Source: an uncultured Alistipes sp.
GTDB taxonomy: Bacteria; Bacteroidota; Bacteroidia; Bacteroidales; Rikenellaceae
Reading direction: 5' to 3'
NCBI GenBank assembly: GCA_947623305.1
Contig: CANQGQ010000009.1
Location: 59,990 to 123,989, forward strand
Length of the DNA: 64,000 nucleotides
Notes under the pieces: generated by a model
Told to the model about the DNA's origin: nothing
The model's input: only the letters and a program-made list of their open reading frames with translations
Databases searched by the model: none
Shown: in pieces, positions 26,215 to 35,331 of the stretch
Position numbering within the stretch: position 1 is the stretch's first letter
How the letters are laid out: each line of letters opens with the position of its first letter
Program-made: the position numbers and the translations under genes

Positions 26215-26285
26215 GCGAAGGATTTCAGGGGAGCGAAACTGAATCCTTTTAACAAACTTTTATCAATCAAGACCTTTTTGCAATC

Positions 26286-27200
26286 ATGCACATTCGATCC
26301 GAACAGCCGCAAGATTACCGTGCGGTAGAAAATCTTACGCGAGAAGCATTCTGGAACGTATATCGTCCCGGATGCACTGAACATTTCGTACTCAACCGAT
26401 ACCGGAACAATCCCGACTTCATCCCCGAACTCGACTTCGTGATGGAGGAAGACGGCAAAATCATCGGCCACGTGATGTATTCAAAGGCGGAAATCATCTG
26501 CGAGGACGGCGCGAAACTTCCTGCAGGAACGCTCGGGCCGATCAGCATCCACCCCGACTACAAGCGCAAGGGCTACGGCCTCAAACTACTGCAATACTCG
26601 TTGGAGAAAGCGCGGGAACACGGCATCGGCGTACTCTGTATGGAGGGGAACATCGCGTTCTACCAACATGCCGGCTTCGTTTTGGCCAGTTCGCTGAAGA
26701 TTCACTACCACAGCGAACCCAAGGAAAGCGAAGTGCCCTACTTCCTCGCCCAGGAGCTTATCCCGGGTTATCTCGACGGCCTCGAGGGCACCTACTGCCC
26801 TCCAAAAGGATATTTCGTCGCCGACGAGCATCCGAAAGCCTTCGAAGCCTATGAAGCCACCTTCCCCAAGAAGGAAAAACGCTGGCAGGAAAACCAGCTT
26901 CCGCAGTTTTGCCAAAGCTGCGGGATGCCGCTGACGGAGACGATTCTCGGCACCGAGGCCGACGGCAGCCGGAACTATGACTATTGTATTTATTGTTACA
27001 AAGACGGAGCTTTCACCGGTAACTTCACGATGGAGGAAATGGCGGAGTTTTGTGCGCAGTTCGTCGGGCAATACAACGAACACACGGGCCAGAGCCTCAC
27101 GAGGAAAGCCTACAAAGCCCTGCTGATCAAGTATTATCCGATGCTCAAACGCTGGCGGTCGGCTGCCGAGAATTTTGCAAACGGATTATCGCGCCCGTAA
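26286..27200 (+). CDS. GNAT acetyltransferase fused to a zinc-ribbon domain
   Basis: Two-domain protein of 304 residues. The N-terminal GNAT domain (1 to about 150) has the acetyl-CoA loop in HPDYKRKGYGLKLLQ (about 84-98). The C-terminal part (about 210-290) starts with FCQSCGMPL and contains CIYCYKDGAFTGNFTMEEM, the signature of the putative zinc-ribbon family PF12674, with cysteines in two CxxC pairs. Both domains occur alone in other genomes. The fusion suggests that the ribbon helps choose the substrate, which is unknown. The gene stands alone, tail to tail with the transglutaminase-like gene, and shares a perfect 15-bp hairpin with its end. Confidence 0.85.
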   Translation: MHIRSEQPQDYRAVENLTREAFWNVYRPGCTEHFVLNRYRNNPDFIPELDFVMEEDGKIIGHVMYSKAEIICEDGAKLPAGTLGPISIHPDYKRKGYGLKLLQYSLEKAREHGIGVLCMEGNIAFYQHAGFVLASSLKIHYHSEPKESEVPYFLAQELIPGYLDGLEGTYCPPKGYFVADEHPKAFEAYEATFPKKEKRWQENQLPQFCQSCGMPLTETILGTEADGSRNYDYCIYCYKDGAFTGNFTMEEMAEFCAQFVGQYNEHTGQSLTRKAYKALLIKYYPMLKRWRSAAENFANGLSRP

Positions 27201-27212
27201 TCCCTGCCGCTC

Positions 27213-27246
27213 GAAGTCATCCGCATCAGTCGATGCGGATGACTTC
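27213..27246. terminator. Perfect 15-bp hairpin between convergent genes
   Basis: GAAGTCATCCGCATC (27213-27227) and its exact complement (27232-27246) around AGTC. It contains the last codons of the minus-strand gene that stops at 27226. Neither side has a T run, so it may stabilise 3' ends rather than terminate by itself. Confidence 0.6.
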
Positions 27247-28674
27247 GGCCGCCGTCTTTTTGAATTGCGGCATCGCCGTACCGATGGAGGCACCGATGTA
27301 GGTCGGATCGCAAACCAAGAACTTCCGGCCCTCGAGTTTGACATAATCGCCTGACAACTCCTCTTCATCGAAGTGCACGGCCGTCGCCAGATGCTCCGGA
27401 TACTGCAACAGTACGACATCCAGTCCGAGCAGATCGCGCACCAACACCGAATAAAGAATCGCCCGGTCTTCGCAATCGCAATAGGGATAAAAGAGCGTTT
27501 CATCGGCGAACAACGGACGTTCCTGTCCGAACTGTTCCTCGTCGATTTTGTATTCGAACGCCGTCTGCACGAAATTCAGCAGTCGATCGGCAGCCGTCGG
27601 AAGATTCATTCCTTCGAGCGCCTTCCGCAGCGCAGGATAAAGCTGCTCTTTGGCTTCGGCACTCAACGAAGCCTGTGCATAGATGCTCCACGTATCGTTC
27701 AACGGATAATCGTCATAAAAATCAATCAGATTCCGATTGACCGCCACGCAGGCCGAAATCTCCGGAAAACGTTTCGCCGTAAGCGTCCGTGATTCAGCCG
27801 GAAGCACGGACAACAACGGTTCGTGAAGCATCTGCAACGAAAAATAACGTTCTTTCGGGAACTCGCGATCGAATACGGAGTAAGATTTGTTCCGCAGGGT
27901 CGGATCGGTGATGTAATACTTGCCGCCGGCAATCGCCAGATACGGATATTCATAAATCGCCTCTTTCGAAGGCAGCAACAGAACGAGCTGGCCCTCCGTC
28001 CGAGCGATGCGCACCTTGTAACCCGACTGAGTCAGGATATACATCTGCATCAAACGGGCTTCGTTCCGTCCGTCGGCACCGAAAAAGGCCGTCGTCATCC
28101 GTTCGAGCAAGCGGAAATAGCCCCAATCGCAGAGATGCAGGTTCTCACGCAAGGCAAGGCATTCGGAAATGATCGGAAGATAGGCATCCGACGCAAGGCG
28201 CGTCCACGCATCGGCCACCGCGTTTTCATCGACGCCACGCAAAGCGAACCGATGTTCTGCGTCGAGCGATACGGAACACGGCGTACCATAGAACATGAAT
28301 GCGAACGACTTTTCGGTCGGTTTTGCGGGTGCAGGCAGCGGAGCGACGGGCTGCGGCGGCAATGAGGGAGCGATCGGCGCAACAACTTTATCGAACGGAA
28401 CGGCATCATTCGAAGGAGTGGCATCGGGCGCTTGCACGACGGGCTGCGGCGGTTCAGGCCGATCGGGAACCGGTTCGGCCGACTGGGCCGCATGTTCGGT
28501 CCACGCCTCCCGCATGAACTTCACGTAAGCGGCATTGGCCTTGGCTCGAAAATCATCGTACTGCTGCAAAGAGCGGCGTTTGAACGCTTCGTACTCTTTC
28601 TGATAGTCCCGCTGCTGAGCGGAAACCGAACCGATCGTCATCAACGCAAGGCCGATGGTTAACAGCTGTTTCAT
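27226..28674 (-). CDS. Exported transglutaminase-like protein
   Basis: Exported protein of 482 residues and last gene of the caspase cluster. A signal peptide ends at VSAQ (about residue 20), then a charged helix and a Pro-rich linker (about 65-120). The C-terminal domain (about 330-480) has the layout of a transglutaminase/cysteine-protease fold: Cys in YCDCEDRAILYSVL (about 400), His in LATAVHF (about 434) and Asp in LVCDPTYIGASIGTAMP (about 456). These would form a Cys-His-Asp triad. Function may be peptide-bond cleavage or crosslinking of envelope proteins; no substrate is known. It starts 25 bases after the DUF4384 gene. Confidence 0.75.
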   Translation of the reverse strand: MKQLLTIGLALMTIGSVSAQQRDYQKEYEAFKRRSLQQYDDFRAKANAAYVKFMREAWTEHAAQSAEPVPDRPEPPQPVVQAPDATPSNDAVPFDKVVAPIAPSLPPQPVAPLPAPAKPTEKSFAFMFYGTPCSVSLDAEHRFALRGVDENAVADAWTRLASDAYLPIISECLALRENLHLCDWGYFRLLERMTTAFFGADGRNEARLMQMYILTQSGYKVRIARTEGQLVLLLPSKEAIYEYPYLAIAGGKYYITDPTLRNKSYSVFDREFPKERYFSLQMLHEPLLSVLPAESRTLTAKRFPEISACVAVNRNLIDFYDDYPLNDTWSIYAQASLSAEAKEQLYPALRKALEGMNLPTAADRLLNFVQTAFEYKIDEEQFGQERPLFADETLFYPYCDCEDRAILYSVLVRDLLGLDVVLLQYPEHLATAVHFDEEELSGDYVKLEGRKFLVCDPTYIGASIGTAMPQFKKTAAEVIRID

Positions 28675-28699
28675 AGCAAAATGGGTATAGGGCTCGCGA

Positions 28700-29494
28700 T
28701 CATCGTTTGCGGATGTCGATCACGGCAAAATGGATGTATTTTTCATTGTTGGGAATCATCGCCATCCATCGCTCGATCTCCTGACGCGAGGTAGTTTCGT
28801 GATAGAACGGGTACTCCCCTTTCGTAAAGACGAACACCAGCCGATTGGTCTCGGTCGGCTGGTCGGAGGTTTTGGTTACGACGAAATCAATCCGTTGCGG
28901 AAACTGCACCGTCTGATTGGCCTGCAACAACACCGGTTGATCGAAATCATTGGGATAAAGCCGATAACCTTTCTGCGCATCTTCGAACAGGAAGATTTTC
29001 AGATGGCAATCGCGGTAGGGCTGCACGGTGAATTCGAGACTTTCATCGACGAAATACATGCTGCGCAAGCCCTCGACCGAAGCGCGAAACTCGGGATCGG
29101 GCTCCGCCCCCTCTTTCACCTTGATGTTGGCGACGCAATAGTAGCACAATTCCGATTTGCGGGTCTGCGACTTCTCGAAATCCTCCTCGACCACCTCGAA
29201 TTCGACCACCTCGCCATCTATCTGATTGATGGAGAGACTATTGAACGATTCGCCGGCCGATGAGGTTTCGGCCTGATCCCACACGCTGATCCGCGAACCG
29301 CACACCTGTTCGATCGCCTTGCGTTTGGCATCTTCGCGTGCGTACTCCATCGCTTCGCGTCCGGTAATCGTAGCGGTCGCAGCCGTTATCCAATATTCAC
29401 CCCGAATGTTTTTCAGAGCGTGCACCTTCTCCTTCTGCGCAAAGGTGCCGACGCACAGATTCACGAACAGAATCACCAACAAAAGTCGTCGCAT
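28700..29494 (-). CDS. Exported LPP20-like/DUF4384 protein
   Basis: Exported protein of 264 residues with a signal peptide ending at GTFAQ (about residue 19). The first part (about 35-130) contains AREDAKRKAIEQVCGSRISV, the look of LPP20-type domains in which Ala- and Arg-rich helices follow a strand. The second part (about 150-260) has the features of DUF4384 (PYRDCHLKIFLFEDAQKGYRLYPN, then QTVQFPQRIDFVV), a domain often found beside or fused to caspase-like proteases. It lies in the middle of the exported cluster, 77 bases after the upstream gene. Its role is unknown; as a DUF4384 protein it may be a partner or substrate of the caspase-like protein. Confidence 0.65.
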   Translation of the reverse strand: MRRLLLVILFVNLCVGTFAQKEKVHALKNIRGEYWITAATATITGREAMEYAREDAKRKAIEQVCGSRISVWDQAETSSAGESFNSLSINQIDGEVVEFEVVEEDFEKSQTRKSELCYYCVANIKVKEGAEPDPEFRASVEGLRSMYFVDESLEFTVQPYRDCHLKIFLFEDAQKGYRLYPNDFDQPVLLQANQTVQFPQRIDFVVTKTSDQPTETNRLVFVFTKGEYPFYHETTSRQEIERWMAMIPNNEKYIHFAVIDIRKR

Positions 29495-29571
29495 AAGGTA
29501 TCACCCGAAAAGGACTGCCGTGGCCGATCAAAGCCGCGACAGTCGGTAAATCATAGCAACAGGGAGCGAAT

Positions 29572-30210
29572 TTATTCAGCGGATTCGACCGAAAAACCTT
29601 CGCGTACGAAAGCGCTGATGCGCTCTGCATTCGCACGTGCGAACTCCGATTCGGCCAGCGCACGCTCCATCGCACGGATACGAGCCTGCGAAGCGGCATC
29701 TTCGTTAATCAAATAGAACACCTTGTAATCGAGACCGCCGTTGTTCTTCTCACGATAAAGGCTGAAGCTCTTTTTCAGTTCGCCCTTGATTTCGGTAACG
29801 ACCTGGCTTTCATAGCCCTCATAGAAGTTATCGACCGAGGGAGCACCCTCGATACCGGCACCCGTTTCGTTGGTGATACGGCCTACGACCATCATCTTCG
29901 CCTGTTTGGCATACGAAGTCGCAGCATTGATAGCGGCCCACTGCTGTGCCTGGTTCATCGTCTTGACCGAGGTGTTGCCGATGACGTTGGCGATCAACTC
30001 CTGATTGTTCTCGTCGTTCATCTTCTGGTAGTGGCGATAGAGCATATCCTCCAAGGAACGCGAACCGTCGATCTTCCAACCATCCGAGGTCAACGTTTTC
30101 GCCATCTTTTTGGCGCTCTTCCACAGCCCTTTGTCCGAATCTTTCGGCTGAGCCATCCCCATGCTTACGACCATCGTGCCCATAAGCAGCATTGCAAAAA
30201 ATTTCTTCAT
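29572..30210 (-). CDS. Small exported protein, LPP20-like, unknown
   Basis: Exported protein of 212 residues. Residues 1-20 are a signal peptide ending in MAQ. The mature part starts with a basic WKSAKKMAKTLTSDGWKIDG segment and continues with Ala-, Gln- and Asn-rich helices (MNQAQQWAAINAATSYAKQAKMMVVGRI core AINAATSYAKQAKMMVVGRI), the pattern of LPP20-like domains. The C-terminus is a helix rich in Ala, Arg and Glu. It lies 35 bases after the caspase gene. I cannot assign a function; the shared layout with the next gene suggests the two arose from one domain family. Confidence 0.6.
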   Translation of the reverse strand: MKKFFAMLLMGTMVVSMGMAQPKDSDKGLWKSAKKMAKTLTSDGWKIDGSRSLEDMLYRHYQKMNDENNQELIANVIGNTSVKTMNQAQQWAAINAATSYAKQAKMMVVGRITNETGAGIEGAPSVDNFYEGYESQVVTEIKGELKKSFSLYREKNNGGLDYKVFYLINEDAASQARIRAMERALAESEFARANAERISAFVREGFSVESAE

Positions 30211-30245
30211 CGTCTTTGAGTTTTTTGAATGGATTTTCTGTGTTT

Positions 30246-32894
30246 TTATTCCTTGTTTTCAGTCTGTTCCTCCGATTCGGAATCGGAATCGGGTTCCTGC
30301 GAAAATGCCAATGTCCGCAGACGCAGATCCTGCCAAATTCCGTCCATCGAGAGCGAAGCCGAAATATTGGGCGTCTGCGGTTTACGGTTCGTAACGACGG
30401 ACTGCTGCTTCACATGCTCCGTGATGTATTCGCCGAGTTCGGCCAACGTTACATCGCCCTGCGTCTCCTGCAACTTCTTCAGCAGATAATAGGTGAACAA
30501 GCCATGCCCCTTTTCCGTATAGGGGAATGCCGTTTCGTCGCCCGATGCGGCCGAGAAGATCACCATATTGCCCTGTGGCGTCTCCCGTTTCGCCCGCAAA
30601 GCGATGCCGCGGGCCGAAGCCAGCATCCGACTTTCGCTATCGCGCTGCGCACCGCTGAAGCAGGCATCCAGAAAGACGATCACGGACTGTGCATTCAATC
30701 GTCCCAATTCCGTATAGAGCTTGTTCAACGAATAGCAGACCTCCGTCTGAAGGCCGTCGGCATCGACCGGCAACAGATAGGCATCCTTCGTCGTTTCGTT
30801 CGGAATGCCGTGGCCGGCGTAGTAAAACAACACGCGGATGTCGCCGTTGTAGGCGCTCGAAATGCGCTCGATGTCGCGTACTGCACGCAACATCGAACCG
30901 TAGGTGGCATCCTCGTAGAGGCGGATGTTGGATTTCGGAAGGCCGAGTGTCCTCTCGCAATAGAGACTGAATGTCCGGCCGTCGTTGAGCGCCATCGGCA
31001 CACCGGCAACCATTTCGTAGTTCTCGTTCGCAATGATAACGGCAAACGTTTTCTCGTCGATCAATTCCGTTTGGGGAATGTTCATGTCGACGTCCGACTT
31101 GCCGAGTTTGATCTTGCTCTTCCGCACACGTTCCGTATCGCGCGCCGTACTTTCGGTCTGTGCCAACTCGCCGTAGTCGATCGCATCGAACTGCATATCG
31201 ACGACGGTTTCCGTGTAATTCAACGCTCCCTTATCGTCGTAACGATAGTTTTTTCCGGTGGGGGTGATGAACGTCAGCCCCGAAAGCGTCAGTTTGTCAT
31301 TCACGACGCGGAACTTCGGGTCGACGAGCCGGACACCGTTCCAACTGCTCTCGAAGATGCGGGCCTCGTTGTTCGCACGAGGAACCGGAATGATCAGTTC
31401 GCCGTAATCCGATTCGGCAAGGAACACTTCGTGTTCGGCATCGTACGGCCGCAACTGGACATCCGAAATATGCACATTCTGCGCATATCGGTCGATGTAA
31501 TTGGCTTCGGCCTCCTGAAGCAGATCGCTGATTTTAGCCTTGCGCGTCTTTTCCGAGACTCGCTGACGGTATTCGCTCACGGTCTCGTAGGGATCTTTGA
31601 TCTGCCACGAGTTGATGCGGCTCTCGACATACTGTTTGGCATAGGCCGAATAGGGCGGTATGCCGTTGTAATCCTCCCAAACGTCGTCGGGCACAGCCGT
31701 CTCTTTTGCCAACGACGCAGCAGACGGACGCTCGACAGCAGGCTGCGAATTCGGCTGCTGGTCGTAACTGAACAGCGAAGGCACATCGGAATCCGAAACG
31801 GTCTGGCCGCCCAACGAAGCGATTTTGCGATTGGTTTCGGCCTGTTCCTCCTTTCGTCCGAGGCTCCGGTCGATCGTCGCCTTGATTTCGAGATACTGCA
31901 ACGACGACGGATCGTAATGCAAGATATCGTCGACGATCGGATCGGCCAACGAAAAATAGGTCGCCGACTTGTCGGCATACCGCTTCTCCTCCACCACGTC
32001 CGATCGCTCCATGCTCATATTGTTGTAGAGTACACCGAGGTTGTAGTAATTGAGTGCCAGATGTTTGGCATAGTTGAGACTCTGCGGATTCGAGTTGCGG
32101 AGTTTCGTGTAACATTCGACCGCCTCGGCATACCGGCCGGTCTCTTCGTAGAGTTTGGCCTGGATATTCAGCAACGTACGATCGTCGGGCCGCAGAGCCA
32201 ACGCCTGATTTACGTATCCCTGCAACGCCTCATTGTCTTTCGTATCAATGGCGACGTTGATCGCCTTCGACAACAACTCGAAATCCGAAGGATAGTCCGC
32301 AACTGCCTCCTCGAGCACCCGACTTGCATGAGGCAGGTCTCCGAGCTGTTGATAGGCATTCACCATGTAGAGCAGAATATCGCGTTTTTTATCGGTGGCA
32401 CCCGTAGCGATGTACTCCCGAAAATAACGGATCGCACTCGCATAATCCCGCGAATTGTAACAACCCGACGCAGCGAAATAGACCATCGTCGGATAGTAGG
32501 CGTCCTGTCGGAAAGGTTCGCCGCGGAACTCCTTCATCAACGGAATATCGACGTACGCCCGCGCATAGACCAATGCAGTCGTTTGAGCTTGGGGCGTCCG
32601 CTGACGGGAATAGAAAACCGCACCGTGCTGCAGGTAAGGCCGGATGTCGCGAAGCACCTCTTTTCCTTCCTCCACGACCGCAGCATCGACCCCGCCCTCG
32701 ATCAAAGCCACATAAGTTTTGTACGACGTGAGCAAGGCAACGAAAGCGCTCTCCGAATTTCCGGACGCATTGTATTGCGACAGAAAAGAACGATAAGACT
32801 CCCGAGCCACTTCGAGGGATTGAGAACGCGCCGTATGCCCCCACAACAGCAGGCAGCACGTCGTCAGCAGCAAAAGCAAACGCTTACGTCCCAT
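30246..32894 (-). CDS. Exported TPR/caspase-like (peptidase C14) protein
   Basis: Exported protease-like protein of 882 residues. The start at 32894 gives a signal peptide (MGRKRLLLLLTTCCLLLWGH then TARSQ), and the upstream stop is one base away. Residues about 130-330 are TPR-like helices. A module at about 425-590 (DPYETVSEYRQRV onward) resembles part of the WD40-type protein upstream. The caspase-fold domain occupies about 620-860: FAVIIANENYEMVAGVPMALND, the catalytic His in FYYAGHG (H695) and the catalytic Cys in VFLDACFSGA (C745). Both catalytic residues are intact, so activity is likely. A mature enzyme in the periplasm or beyond, with TPR and a shared module for partners, is the inference. 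Confidence 0.85.
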   Translation of the reverse strand: MGRKRLLLLLTTCCLLLWGHTARSQSLEVARESYRSFLSQYNASGNSESAFVALLTSYKTYVALIEGGVDAAVVEEGKEVLRDIRPYLQHGAVFYSRQRTPQAQTTALVYARAYVDIPLMKEFRGEPFRQDAYYPTMVYFAASGCYNSRDYASAIRYFREYIATGATDKKRDILLYMVNAYQQLGDLPHASRVLEEAVADYPSDFELLSKAINVAIDTKDNEALQGYVNQALALRPDDRTLLNIQAKLYEETGRYAEAVECYTKLRNSNPQSLNYAKHLALNYYNLGVLYNNMSMERSDVVEEKRYADKSATYFSLADPIVDDILHYDPSSLQYLEIKATIDRSLGRKEEQAETNRKIASLGGQTVSDSDVPSLFSYDQQPNSQPAVERPSAASLAKETAVPDDVWEDYNGIPPYSAYAKQYVESRINSWQIKDPYETVSEYRQRVSEKTRKAKISDLLQEAEANYIDRYAQNVHISDVQLRPYDAEHEVFLAESDYGELIIPVPRANNEARIFESSWNGVRLVDPKFRVVNDKLTLSGLTFITPTGKNYRYDDKGALNYTETVVDMQFDAIDYGELAQTESTARDTERVRKSKIKLGKSDVDMNIPQTELIDEKTFAVIIANENYEMVAGVPMALNDGRTFSLYCERTLGLPKSNIRLYEDATYGSMLRAVRDIERISSAYNGDIRVLFYYAGHGIPNETTKDAYLLPVDADGLQTEVCYSLNKLYTELGRLNAQSVIVFLDACFSGAQRDSESRMLASARGIALRAKRETPQGNMVIFSAASGDETAFPYTEKGHGLFTYYLLKKLQETQGDVTLAELGEYITEHVKQQSVVTNRKPQTPNISASLSMDGIWQDLRLRTLAFSQEPDSDSESEEQTENKE

Positions 32895-32895
32895 A

Positions 32896-34983
32896 TCAGA
32901 ATGCGTCGATGAACGTGAAATCGACCGAAATCCGTCGGTATTCGCCGCCGGCCTTGTCGAGCAGTTTGACATGATATTCGTAATCGGCATCCATCCGCTC
33001 CAACTCCGCAACCTCCCGAACGACGCAATGTTTCACGCCGGCAGCACGCAGGAACGCGAGTTGATCGTTCATCGTGATTCCGGTCTCTTTCGTAACGGTC
33101 AGGGCATAGAGGTCTTCGCCGTAGACGGGTTCGTTGACGAACTCGCCGTAAACGCCGTCGTAAGGAATCCGTCCCGTAATGGGCAGATTGTCGGCCATGC
33201 CCGTTACGACGACACGCACCTTCTTACCTTCTTTCACGTATTGGGCGAACTCGCCTTCGAAAGCCTTTTTGATGATCGCGACCATCGACGAGGCTGCTCC
33301 CGAACGATCGGTGTGATACTTGCCGGGCGCGAAGTCCTCCTGAGCCGAAAAGCCCTTCTCCACGTTGTAGGAGAATCCGATTTCGTAGTTCATGATCTTC
33401 TCGCCGTCGGCATCGACCGCCGGCACGATACCGGTTTTCACCGCGATTTGCGTATGGTCGGAGACGATGTTCTGCGTTTTGGCCTCTTCGAGGACGTTTT
33501 CGCGAATCTCCATGAGTTTCATCTCCTCCATGTTGGAGCGCTGAACCAATTCGAGCGGCACGAAATCATCGTCCGACTTGAGATAATCGAGCGACCTGCG
33601 CTCCCGATTGTCGAACGTATAGATTCCTTGCGTCCGTTTGTTGTAGACGTCGACATAGACCAATTCGAAATGATCGTCGGCCATCAGGCCGTACTGGGCA
33701 TTGCGGAATTCGAGGTCGTCGGCCGAAGTGAACATCGCCACTTCGTTCTGAGGCACATCGAGATAGATCGTCGGCATCGTATCGAAATTGAGGGCCAGCG
33801 TATTGGTCGACATGTTGAAATCGCCCAACGTAACGGTCGAAGCGCTCAACAGGTTATCGGCCATGCGCGTCGCCACCTCCGTTTCGAACAGCGCCATCTG
33901 CTTCATGCGCGTTTCATCGTTCACACGAGCCTGGTAATCGGTCAACGACTCGCCGGGCATCTGCTTCATCCACGCGTTCATCTTTTCGTTGACCTCGTCG
34001 TTCATCAACTGGTTGTAATTGGGCTGGAGGTCGGTCAGCAACGCATAGACGAGCGATTGGGCCGTATTGTAGAGCAGGAAGACGCGATTCTGCGTATCCT
34101 TGATGAAATGGATGTCGGTGATGCCTTCGGCAGGGCTGTCGATATACCGTAAATCGCTTCGATCGAGCCGGTTGACCAAAGCGATCCGCTGTTCGCCCGT
34201 AACGACGGCGATGTATTTGCCATCGACGTGCAGGTCGCAGCTGCGCGCCACGCCCATCGAATCGAACTCCTGCACCGGCAGAAACGTGCGCGTATCGTAG
34301 ACCGTCAACATGCCGTCGCTCGTCAAGACGGCAAACGTCGCATTGTCCGCCGAAAAGGCGATGTGATTCACCCGATCCGAAACGGGAATCGTCTTACGCA
34401 GTTTTCCCGTCTCGAAATTGTAGACATTCAGCAGATTTTCGTTGGCTGCGGCGAGGAAGAATCCGTTGGAACTGATCGCCAACAGCATAGCCTTGAACGG
34501 AAGGTCGAACGTTTGGGTTTCGGCATACTCGCGGGCCTCGTAGACGTGCAGGCGGCCATCGGCCGACGCAGCCACGAAATTCCGCGCATTCGGCGCATAA
34601 CAGATGGCCGTGGGTTCGTAGTCGATTTTCAGATTACGCAGCAGCCGATCGGCCTTCCAAAGATCGTAAATCGCGATCGCCGACTTTTTGCCTTTTTTCT
34701 GTGTCCAGACGGCATAAGTCGCTCCCGAAGGGTTGATTTTCAACGAACGAATCTCTCCGGTAATCCGACACAACGGAAAGCTGCGCAGGTTGTAAACGGA
34801 GGGGCCGTTGTAATAATAGCTTGAAAAAAGATAGTTTTCGAGCGCTACCGGACGGAAAGTCTGCGGATAGACGTAATCGGTTTTTTCCGCCTCCGGTTTT
34901 TCCGACTGCTCAACGGACGGGGTCGAAGCCGCGGCGTAATAACAAATTACAACCGAAGCCAAGGTCAAAAAGAGGTTTCTCAT
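32896..34983 (-). CDS. Exported WD40-type propeller protein
   Basis: First gene of the exported cluster, 695 residues. A signal peptide ends at AAAST (about residue 20). Residues about 70-330 carry repeated blades with the look of a WD40/YVTN propeller (INPSGATYAVW, YAPNARNFVAASADGRLHVYE, FSADNATFAVLTSDGMLTVYD). The next part (about 335-480) begins PGESLTDYQARVNDETR and matches a module in the caspase-like protein downstream. The C-terminal part (about 500-695) has strands and a helix with KVRVVVTGMADNLPITGRIPYDG, loosely like an OmpA-type peptidoglycan-binding fold. Probably a scaffold for the caspase-like partner. One base separates the two genes, so they are translated together. Confidence 0.8.
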   Translation of the reverse strand: MRNLFLTLASVVICYYAAASTPSVEQSEKPEAEKTDYVYPQTFRPVALENYLFSSYYYNGPSVYNLRSFPLCRITGEIRSLKINPSGATYAVWTQKKGKKSAIAIYDLWKADRLLRNLKIDYEPTAICYAPNARNFVAASADGRLHVYEAREYAETQTFDLPFKAMLLAISSNGFFLAAANENLLNVYNFETGKLRKTIPVSDRVNHIAFSADNATFAVLTSDGMLTVYDTRTFLPVQEFDSMGVARSCDLHVDGKYIAVVTGEQRIALVNRLDRSDLRYIDSPAEGITDIHFIKDTQNRVFLLYNTAQSLVYALLTDLQPNYNQLMNDEVNEKMNAWMKQMPGESLTDYQARVNDETRMKQMALFETEVATRMADNLLSASTVTLGDFNMSTNTLALNFDTMPTIYLDVPQNEVAMFTSADDLEFRNAQYGLMADDHFELVYVDVYNKRTQGIYTFDNRERRSLDYLKSDDDFVPLELVQRSNMEEMKLMEIRENVLEEAKTQNIVSDHTQIAVKTGIVPAVDADGEKIMNYEIGFSYNVEKGFSAQEDFAPGKYHTDRSGAASSMVAIIKKAFEGEFAQYVKEGKKVRVVVTGMADNLPITGRIPYDGVYGEFVNEPVYGEDLYALTVTKETGITMNDQLAFLRAAGVKHCVVREVAELERMDADYEYHVKLLDKAGGEYRRISVDFTFIDAF

Positions 34984-35054
34984 GATCGTTGTGTTTTTAC
35001 TACACGGTAACTGACAGGATTACGTAAAAATAAGCAAGCGATTTTTTAGCCGAA

Positions 35055-35086
35055 CAAAAGTAAACAAAATCGGCCACCCGACCAAA
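35055..35086 (-). promoter_or_regulatory. Promoter of the exported caspase cluster
   Basis: CAAAAGTA at 35055-35062 reads TACTTTTG on the minus strand (TAnnTTTG), and CAAA at 35083-35086 reads TTTG, 20 bases apart. This is a full match to the Bacteroidales -33/-7 consensus. The leader would be about 65 bases. Confidence 0.7.
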
Positions 35087-35254
35087 ATATCGTCCCGATT
35101 TTTGTTCTTCGATTTTTGACAGACGAATCAATACGCTATGGAACAGTCATTTATGATACGCTAAAATTTCTCGTTTTTCCGCCGATCTTCTCCCGATTCC
35201 GATGCGATTCGGTTATTTTATCGTCCTGCGCACGGAAATCCGCGAATTTCTCCC

Positions 35255-35314
35255 TACCTTTGCACCGGTTAGGAAAAAAGGTTTTCGTTACGCACCTCTT
35301 ATTATTATAGAGGT
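35255..35314 (+). promoter_or_regulatory. Transporter -7 box and leader hairpin
   Basis: TACCTTTG at 35255-35262 matches the -7 box; no good -33 box is seen. In the leader, ACCTCT (35294-35299) pairs with AGAGGT (35309-35314) just upstream of the start at 35332 and could affect translation. Confidence 0.45.
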
Positions 35315-35331
35315 CGTTTCATGCAAACACT

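Larger units (their letters stand above)
34984..35331. other. Divergent intergenic region with two promoters
   Basis: No gene is seen in this 348-base AT-rich stretch. It separates the exported caspase cluster (minus) from the transporter gene (plus) and holds a promoter for each; see the neighbouring entries. Confidence 0.7.

Noticed and set aside
30192..32912. Plus-strand open frame of 906 codons opposite the caspase gene
   Set aside because: Caused by GC-rich third positions of the minus-strand gene. It lacks any motif and is rich in Arg and His as antisense frames are.
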